From: CAZBPZ01 sp964493955
GTDB taxonomy: Bacteria > Chloroflexota > Dehalococcoidia > Dehalococcoidales > Fen-1064
Assembly: GCA_964493955.1 (NCBI GenBank)
Contig: CAZBPZ010000025.1
Coordinates: 1-20,909, forward strand
Reading direction: 5' to 3'
Length of the DNA stretch: 20,909 bases
Shown here: in pieces, positions 15,707 to 20,909 of the stretch
How positions within the stretch are numbered: position 1 is the first letter of the stretch
Layout: every line of letters starts with the position of its first letter
Program-made: the position numbers and the translations under genes
Notes under the pieces: generated by a model
The model's input: the letters and a program-made list of their open reading frames with translations, nothing else
The model's database searches: none
What the model was told of the DNA's origin: nothing

Positions 15707-16335
15707 ACCTTGCAAGCATGAGGACCATCGTGCGGCGAGACCTGCACGATGAGGACAGCCAGGACTACCGCTGGAGCGACGACGAGCTGGACCGGCATAT
15801 CGCCCACGCCGTGTCGGACTTCTCCGAGGCGGTGCCGGAGGAGGTGAAGGCCACCGTGACCACCACCGCCGGCTCCCGCGAGATTGATATCTCCGGCCTG
15901 ACAGACCGCATCATGGTGCAGGCGGTGGAGTACCCGGTGGACCGCTTCCCGCCCCGCTACCAGCGCTTTGCCCTCTGGGCCGACAAGCTGACGCTGCTCG
16001 GGCCGGAGGTGCCGGACGGCTCCAGTGCCTACATCTACTATGGCCGGCTACACACGCTGGACGATACCACCTCAACCATACCGGCCCATTATGAGGACCT
16101 GGTGGCCACCGGGGCCTGCGGTTACGCTGCCGTGGAGTGGGCGGTCTTTGCTATCAACCGGGCCAACGTGGGGGGTGCCGGCACGCCCGAGGAGCTGCTG
16201 CGCTGGGGCCGCGAGCGGCTCAGCCGCTTTCGCCGCGAGCTGCGGCGGCTGGGCCGGCGCCACCGCGTGCGGGCGCGGGCGCTCTACCGTCCCTACTACC
16301 CGGCCGTCTCGCAGGCGACCGATTACGGGCCCTAG
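15703..16335 (+). CDS. Head-tail adaptor/connector-like protein
   Basis: The 210-residue protein starts MNLASMRTIVRRDLHDEDSQDYRWSD, then DELDRHIAHAVSDFSE. This matches the N-terminal pattern of phage adaptor/connector proteins (gp6/SU10-adaptor-like): a short helical segment, a disordered 'D...W.D.EL...I..A' motif, then a beta domain and a helical part (HYEDLVATGACGYAAVEWAVFAINRA). It ends in a strongly basic helix (RERLSRFRRELRRLGRRHRVRARAL), which could contact DNA or the portal. Such proteins form a ring below the portal. The start overlaps the previous stop (ATGA). The assignment is by pattern and position. Confidence 0.62.
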   Translation: MNLASMRTIVRRDLHDEDSQDYRWSDDELDRHIAHAVSDFSEAVPEEVKATVTTTAGSREIDISGLTDRIMVQAVEYPVDRFPPRYQRFALWADKLTLLGPEVPDGSSAYIYYGRLHTLDDTTSTIPAHYEDLVATGACGYAAVEWAVFAINRANVGGAGTPEELLRWGRERLSRFRRELRRLGRRHRVRARALYRPYYPAVSQATDYGP

Positions 16336-16367
16336 GGAAGGACTGCCCGGGTAGCGGGGGAGTGAGT

Positions 16368-16586
16368 ATGGCCAGGCGAGGAAGGAAGAAGGGCACCGGC
16401 AGGGCCGGTAACGCCGTGGACTGGGAGGCGGTGACGGCGGCGGTGGAGAGGCTGCGGCGGCGCGACCGCGGCATGCCGGGGGCCGGGCCGGAGGATGTCC
16501 TGCGCCGGGCGCACCGGCTGGCAGGCTACTACCGCCGGGCCGGGCGGCCCCTGCCCGATATACTGGCGGCCCTTGTCCGGAGGTGA
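16368..16586 (+). CDS. Small basic protein of the virion-like block
   Basis: This 72-residue, strongly basic protein starts MARRGRKKGTGRAG and contains VTAAVERLRRRDRG and VLRRAHRLAGYYRRAGRPLPDILAALVRR. It is mostly helical and Arg-rich, so nucleic acid contact is likely. I do not recognise a family. The ATG is preceded by GGGAG, and it ends seven bases before the large hub-like gene. A longer in-frame ORF reading back into the adaptor gene is only a shadow of that gene. Confidence 0.6.
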   Translation: MARRGRKKGTGRAGNAVDWEAVTAAVERLRRRDRGMPGAGPEDVLRRAHRLAGYYRRAGRPLPDILAALVRR

Positions 16587-16592
16587 ACGCAC

Positions 16593-18596
16593 ATGAGACA
16601 GCTTTCGGCCTCACTGCTGGCGGCCCAGAAGCAGGCCAGCCGCCGGCCTTACGTGACCCTCAAGGCGCGGGATGTCATCGGGGGTGTTGTCCGGCTGGCA
16701 TGGCAGCGGCTCTATACCGGCAGCGAGGACGATTACTACCACGGCCTGGCCCTGGCCGGTGACGGCTCCATGGTGCGGGCCCGCCTCGGCCCGCCTTCCG
16801 ATTCCCGCAAGCTCTACTACCAGCGGGTGACCAGCCCCGGCCCGGGGGCCGATTTTTCAGGCTGGACCTACAGCGGCGAGTACAACTGTATCCGGGTGGC
16901 GGTGGCCGCCCGTGGTGCTGAGGTCTCAATCTTCATCGTCAACTCCAGCCGTGAGCTCCGCCACCTCAAAAGCACCGACTACGGTGCCACCTGGGGAAGC
17001 CCCCAGACGATTGACTATTCTCCCACCACCGCCGTTTACGGCCTGGCAGCCGCCTACAAGCCCAACGGTGACCTGGCGGTCTTCCTGGCCGATGCCAGCA
17101 CCCTCTACGTGAAGCGGCGCCTGGGCGGGAGCTGGCAGGCCAGGGTTGCCTGGGACAAGACCACCGGCGACCTCTCCGGGGTGGCGGCCGTCTACGGGGT
17201 GGACTGGGACCTGCTCGTTGCCGGGCAGGACAGCGCCGGCGCTTACAAGCTGTGGTCGCTGGTGTACGGCGATGGCGGTGATGTTGCGGCCGGTACCTGG
17301 TCCGACCTCGGGGAGCTGGCCTCGGCCGCCGCCGATGGCGGCTTCAGTTACGGCTGCCCGTTTCTTGACCGGCCGGACGTACACCGTGCTACCTATCTGG
17401 AGAGCTTCTCCGGGACGGCGGCGGTGACCCGGCCGTACTGGACACACGTGGTGGACGGGACAGACTATGTTAGCGGGCTGTGGCGGGAGCCGGTACCGCT
17501 TGACATCAGTGCCGGCTACGGGCTGGCCGTGGCCCACCGCGGCGATTACGCCTGGCTGAGCTGCCCGGCTGGAGTATGGCGGGCCGGGCTGGTGGAGCCA
17601 AGCGTGGACCTGACGGCCGACCTGGCAGGGCTGCGCTGCGAGGTGGGCCTGGGGGCGGGCAGGCTGGTGGCCGAGCTGGACAACAGCAGCGGTACCTACG
17701 CCGCACCGGGCGAGGGTGCGCTGGCGGCGTTGCATCCCGGTTGCCGGCTTGACCTGGGGCTGGGCTATATCACGGTGCAGGGGGGAGAAGTCAGCCCCGG
17801 CCTTGCTTTCAGGCTTGAATCGCTGGAGCATGTCAGTGCGGCGGCCAGGGCCACCCTGGTCCTGCACGCCGCCGATGCCTGGGCGGCCCTGAAAGCGTGG
17901 GTGGCCCGCCACCAGTTCCGCTGGAACGGTGACGGCCAGCAGGCCTCCGTCAGGGATATCCTGGCCTTCGTGGTGGCCCGTGTTGGCCTGCGGCTGGAGG
18001 TGAAGTCACAGTCATCCAGCCTCACCGGCTTTTACCCCGACTTCACCATCCACCCCGGCGACCGTGGTGATGAGGTTGTCCGGCGGCTGCTGTCATTTGT
18101 GCCGGACGTGCTCTTCATCGAGGGTGAGGTTGCCTACCTTGTCAACCCCCTGTCTTCGGACAGTTCCGTGTACTCGTACGGTGGTGACCACGCCGTGCTG
18201 GAGGGCCGCTATGTCGGCGGGGCGCCGGTGCCGAACCGGGTGCGGGTGGAGGGTTATGACGCCGCGGCCGATACACCCATCATCGTTGACCGGTTCAACT
18301 GGGACGCTCTGGAGCAGCGCTATGACTGCCTGGAGCTGGTGGCCGACCGCAATCTGGACACGGTTGCCCGGGCCGGGGCACGTGGTGATGCCGTTCTCCG
18401 GGCGGCTGAGATGGAGTCGGGTGGGGGCGGGGTGCTGGTGCCGGTGAACTGCGGGCAGCAGCCCACTGACGTGATTGACATAACAGATACACGGGCCGGC
18501 CTGGATGCTGCCGGAAAGCGGGTGCGGCGTATCATCACCTCCTACCGGCCGGAGCGCGGCGAGTACCGGCAATGGCTGGAGCTGGGTGAAGTCTGA
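16593..18596 (+). CDS. Beta-propeller/baseplate-hub-like fusion protein
   Basis: The 667-residue protein looks composite. Residues 1 to about 38 resemble the start of phage hub proteins. Residues about 40-330 look like a sialidase/BNR-type beta-propeller with an Asp-box (STDYGATW, 127-134) and repeated Trp/Tyr-rich strands (LYVKRRLGGSWQARVAW, WSDLGELASAA). From about 335 to 667 the pattern matches tail/baseplate hub proteins: LDNSSGTYAAPGEGALAALHPG (362-383), LDLGLGYITVQGGEV, FRLESLEHVS, DILAFVVARVGLRLEV, PDVLFIEGEVAYLVNP, ending in KRVRRIITSYRPERGEYRQWLELGEV. Propellers can bind sugars, so the protein may join the particle tip to a host glycan. The strong SD GGAGGTG supports the start. Podovirus nozzle proteins also contain propellers, an alternative reading. 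Confidence 0.72.
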   Translation: MRQLSASLLAAQKQASRRPYVTLKARDVIGGVVRLAWQRLYTGSEDDYYHGLALAGDGSMVRARLGPPSDSRKLYYQRVTSPGPGADFSGWTYSGEYNCIRVAVAARGAEVSIFIVNSSRELRHLKSTDYGATWGSPQTIDYSPTTAVYGLAAAYKPNGDLAVFLADASTLYVKRRLGGSWQARVAWDKTTGDLSGVAAVYGVDWDLLVAGQDSAGAYKLWSLVYGDGGDVAAGTWSDLGELASAAADGGFSYGCPFLDRPDVHRATYLESFSGTAAVTRPYWTHVVDGTDYVSGLWREPVPLDISAGYGLAVAHRGDYAWLSCPAGVWRAGLVEPSVDLTADLAGLRCEVGLGAGRLVAELDNSSGTYAAPGEGALAALHPGCRLDLGLGYITVQGGEVSPGLAFRLESLEHVSAAARATLVLHAADAWAALKAWVARHQFRWNGDGQQASVRDILAFVVARVGLRLEVKSQSSSLTGFYPDFTIHPGDRGDEVVRRLLSFVPDVLFIEGEVAYLVNPLSSDSSVYSYGGDHAVLEGRYVGGAPVPNRVRVEGYDAAADTPIIVDRFNWDALEQRYDCLELVADRNLDTVARAGARGDAVLRAAEMESGGGGVLVPVNCGQQPTDVIDITDTRAGLDAAGKRVRRIITSYRPERGEYRQWLELGEV

Positions 18597-18855
18597 CCGG
18601 CAGGGCCAGGGGCTGGTGTGGACAGAGCAGGAGGCAGGCCAGGTGGAGCCAAAGAAGGCGTGGCTGAGGAGTTTTGATTCGGGCACCTACCGGGCCACTA
18701 TCCAGATGGCGGGTAGCCAGACGGTGTACCTGGAGGAGGTGGCGGTGGCGCGCAATATCCCGGCGGCTGAGATGGCGGTAGGCAGGAAGGTGGCGGTTGT
18801 TTTCTTTGACCGGCACAACGCCCGCGACGCCGTTATTCTGGCCGTTTATACCTAG
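18586..18855 (+). CDS. Small beta-rich protein, possible hub/spike partner
   Basis: This protein has about 89 residues if translation starts at GTG 18586, which overlaps the end of the hub gene by 11 bases and has GGAG upstream; GTG 18616 is an alternative. The sequence KAWLRSFDSGTYRATIQMAGSQTVYLEEVAVARNIPAAEMAVGRKVAVVFFDRHNARDAVILAVYT (broken here only by description) shows alternating strands like an OB-type barrel, as in small hub or spike-associated proteins: GTYRATIQ, TVYLEEVAVA, GRKVAVVFFD and DAVILAVYT. The last 23 bases overlap the convergent signal peptidase gene. Function is by position only. Confidence 0.6.
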   Translation: MKSDRQGQGLVWTEQEAGQVEPKKAWLRSFDSGTYRATIQMAGSQTVYLEEVAVARNIPAAEMAVGRKVAVVFFDRHNARDAVILAVYT

Positions 18856-20053
18856 GAACGGCCGCCAGGATGGCCGCGGCGGCCTTCTGGCGGGAGTCCG
18901 GCCGGCGTGCCAGCACCTTTTCCGGGGCCAGGGTGGCCAGCCGGATGTGCGGGCGTGGCAGGGTGGTGCCGGGCTTGTGGGCCGCCGCCCGCTTCTCCAG
19001 GAGGCGGCGCTGCTTTTCGGCCAGCGTCAGCCGGCGGGAAGAGTCGCGGCGGTTCTGGTAGCAGCCCGGCGGCCGTTCACCTTCATCCGGCTCCGGCGGC
19101 AGCTGGATGGTGCCGGTAACCGGCATTGCTTGCGGGGCCGGGCCGGTGCCCACCTGTACCTGCGGGGTGACCTGGACTTCCACCACGACCTGTTCCGTCT
19201 CTGGCCGGGCGGTGTGCTCGGCCAGCGTCTGCCCCTTCTCGCGGACGATGATGCGCTGTACCCTCGGCTCACCCGGCCCGGCCGGCGGCCTCTCGGTGAG
19301 GCTGCGGGCCAGGCTGGCGAGGACGCTGTTCTGCTCGGCGGCACCGCGCTTGAGTTCGTGGGAGGCCTCGCTCAGCCCCTGGATGGCGCTGGTGTGGCTC
19401 TTCAGGTGCGTGGCGTACTCGGCAATGGCCTCGGAGAAGCTGGCCAGGGCCTTCTGGGTCTCCGTCATGGCACGCTCGTTACCGGCCAGTTTCTCGGCTA
19501 TCTCCCGGCTGCTGCGCTGGGTCTCCACGATGACCGGGCTGAGGAGGCGGCGGTGGACGAACTGCCGCCCTTTGCCCAGCTCCTCGCTGTAGAAGTACAG
19601 CGTCAGCAGGCTGAGGACGGTTATCACGAAGATGAGGCCCTGCGAGCTCTGGAAGAAGAGGAAGGGGAAACCGGCGTACGGAATGCGCTGGGCCACCGTC
19701 CCTTTCACGTCCTGCGGGCGCACCGTGAAGGGGTCTTCACCGGCAGTGTTGTCGCCGCGGGTACGGAAGCTCACGCCGGAGGCCGTCACCCGCTTCTCGA
19801 CGACGCGGTGGGCCACCACCGCCGGGTAGTTGTACATCTGCCGTGTCAGCGAGGGTACGTTGAAGACGATGACATCACCCACCTTGATGTCCTCGGTGGG
19901 GGTCTTTTCGATTGTTATCAGGTCGCCGGCCTGCAGCAGCGGTTCCATGGAAACGCCGTAAATCGGCAGGAACGGCAGCTGGCCCCGCGTCGCCAGGAAC
20001 CCGGCGACGACGAGCGAGACGATGCCGATGAGTATGAGGGTCCGCTTTATCAC
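18833..20053 (-). CDS. Signal peptidase I, SipW/ER type, with long coiled-coil and basic C-terminal extension
   Basis: The enzyme cleaves signal peptides on the outer face of the membrane. Residues 5-22 form a membrane anchor. The catalytic Ser35 is in YGVSMEPLL; His82 in VVAHRVV replaces the Lys of the usual bacterial type; Asp101 lies in RGDN. This Ser/His arrangement is that of the archaeal/ER/SipW class. A second membrane helix lies at about 139-155. The family normally ends near here (about 160-190 residues), but this protein continues to 406: a charged helical or coiled-coil region (about 175-252), a Pro/Val-rich stretch (about 260-325) and a basic end (LAEKQRRLLEKRAA onward). GTG (20053) overlaps the upstream stop (GTGA), so it is coupled to the surface-protein gene, probably its substrate. 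Confidence 0.86.
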   Translation of the reverse strand: MIKRTLILIGIVSLVVAGFLATRGQLPFLPIYGVSMEPLLQAGDLITIEKTPTEDIKVGDVIVFNVPSLTRQMYNYPAVVAHRVVEKRVTASGVSFRTRGDNTAGEDPFTVRPQDVKGTVAQRIPYAGFPFLFFQSSQGLIFVITVLSLLTLYFYSEELGKGRQFVHRRLLSPVIVETQRSSREIAEKLAGNERAMTETQKALASFSEAIAEYATHLKSHTSAIQGLSEASHELKRGAAEQNSVLASLARSLTERPPAGPGEPRVQRIIVREKGQTLAEHTARPETEQVVVEVQVTPQVQVGTGPAPQAMPVTGTIQLPPEPDEGERPPGCYQNRRDSSRRLTLAEKQRRLLEKRAAAHKPGTTLPRPHIRLATLAPEKVLARRPDSRQKAAAAILAAVPRYKRPE

Positions 20054-20909
20054 CGCTGGAACACCTCGTAGCCAAACTCGGGTGTCACGCTCCAGCCGTC
20101 CTCCCAGTCGTCGGGATTATCGGAGACAAGGCCGTAGCTGCCGCCGGTGACGGAGAGGGTGAAGCTGGCACTTGAGCCCGTCTGCATCTCAAAGGTGACG
20201 GTCCCGTTTGCCAGGCTCAGGACCTCGTAGCCGGGGGCACCTTCGAGCTCCAGCTTGATGTTCAGGTAGGCATAGGCCTTTATCAGGTCACCGGCATTCA
20301 GCAGGAACACGCTCACTCCCAGGTCACCGGTATAGTCGGGGTGGGGTGTGACCTCGAGCAGGTCCCCGGTGGGGACGTTGCCCTGGGTGCCGCCACCGCC
20401 ACCGTCGCCGTAGGCAACCACCACGTACACCTGGGTCACAGCCGCACTGAACCCGCTGTTGCTCGTCCGCAGGGCGACGCCGGCCTGTAGCGCGTCAACC
20501 TCTTCCCATGTCCAGGGCTCGCCGGTGAAGGGATTGGCTGTCCACTGGTGGGAAGCGTCGGCGAATGAAGCGCCGCTGGTGCTCACCTCGCTGCCGGTGT
20601 AGATGGTGTCGTGCGTCTTGATGACCGCCCGGGCGTAGGCCACGCCGGTGCCCGGTGCCCCGCTGGACACGAAGATGAGGCAGGGGTCACTGGCGGCCAC
20701 CGGGTCAAACTCCAGGGTGTCAATCACGGTGTCGGTAATCTGGCCGTCGGCGGCAATCTCCACCGTCTTGAGGAAGCCGTCACCACCGCCATCCTGGTAG
20801 GCGATGGCGAAGATGCTGCCGGAGATATGGGTGATGTGCGGGCTGGTACCCCGGCTGGTATCGAACTCCAGGGTGTCAATCACGGTATCGGTAATCTGGC
20901 CGTCGGCGG
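20050..20909 (-). CDS. Repeat-containing beta-rich surface- or virion-type protein (5' end outside window)
   Basis: The frame is open to the right window edge, so only the C-terminal part (about 286 residues) is seen. The first part has a repeat of about 52 residues with the core DGQITDTVIDTLEFD, followed by SGSIFAIAYQDGGGDGFLKTVEI; this resembles propeller-like or surface repeats. A beta-sandwich segment with NPFTGEPWTWEEVDALQAGV and VTQVYVVVAYG follows, a pattern I associate with environmental phage and archaeal structural proteins. After a Gly-rich linker, the C-terminal domain (VSVFLLNAGDLIKAYAYLN, then FTLSVTGGSYGL) may be an Ig-like or TasA-like fibre domain. It shares a four-base stop/start overlap with the signal peptidase gene. 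The start, signal peptide and repeat number are unknown. Confidence 0.7.
   Translation of the reverse strand, partial: ADGQITDTVIDTLEFDTSRGTSPHITHISGSIFAIAYQDGGGDGFLKTVEIAADGQITDTVIDTLEFDPVAASDPCLIFVSSGAPGTGVAYARAVIKTHDTIYTGSEVSTSGASFADASHQWTANPFTGEPWTWEEVDALQAGVALRTSNSGFSAAVTQVYVVVAYGDGGGGGTQGNVPTGDLLEVTPHPDYTGDLGVSVFLLNAGDLIKAYAYLNIKLELEGAPGYEVLSLANGTVTFEMQTGSSASFTLSVTGGSYGLVSDNPDDWEDGWSVTPEFGYEVFQR
20705..20909 (-). repeat. Near-identical direct repeat, period 156 bp
   Basis: The 49 bases at 20861-20909 match those at 20705-20753 with two differences. The offset is 156 bases, or exactly 52 codons, so the coding frame is kept. The shared core encodes ADGQITDTVIDTLEFD. The right copy runs into the window edge, so more copies may follow. 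High identity at synonymous positions points to recent duplication or gene conversion between blades. Confidence 0.85.

Overview
The window is a GC-rich bacterial chromosome segment with no stop-free gaps and strong sigma70-type promoters. The housekeeping gene set includes a tubulin/FtsZ-superfamily protein that is not a canonical FtsZ. My best guess is a member of the Chloroflexota (Dehalococcoidia-like); this is an inference from gene content and style, not proven by the sequence.

Left half (1-11018), all on the minus strand. Reading in the direction of transcription, from the right: a LOG-like nucleotide-binding protein, enolase (eno), a metallo-beta-lactamase-fold hydrolase and glyceraldehyde-3-phosphate dehydrogenase (gap) form a glycolytic cluster with very short gaps. 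Next is a tubulin-like GTPase with its own near-consensus promoter and a clear intrinsic terminator. The classic recombination/replication cluster dnaX - ybaB/ebfC - recR follows. dnaX has a promoter so close to its start that the message would be almost leaderless. Then come a secreted and membrane-anchored NEW3-like protein with its own promoter, a small three-helix membrane protein, recO, and lysyl-tRNA synthetase (lysS). lysS runs off the left edge and carries an apparent one-base frameshift about 65 bases from the window start.

Right half, plus strand (11113-18855). A divergent promoter starts a tightly packed, co-directional block of virion-like genes: a Cys-rich helix-turn-helix protein, a portal protein, a scaffold-like coiled-coil protein, an HK97-like major capsid protein, a small beta-rich protein, a LamG-like protein, a small protein, a head-tail adaptor-like protein, a small basic protein, a 667-residue beta-propeller/baseplate-hub-like fusion, and a small possible spike/hub partner. 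No terminase, capsid protease, tail tube, tape measure, lysis gene or integrase is visible, and the block abuts housekeeping genes directly. It looks like a reduced or domesticated phage structural cassette (gene-transfer-agent-like or another particle), or one end of a prophage with an unusual layout.

Far right (18833-20909), minus strand. This convergent pair overlaps the end of the virion-like block. One gene encodes a signal peptidase of the SipW/ER type (Ser/His) with an unusual coiled-coil and basic C-terminal extension of about 240 residues. It is translationally coupled to an upstream beta-rich surface-type protein carrying a 156-bp (52-residue) repeat, which runs off the right edge.
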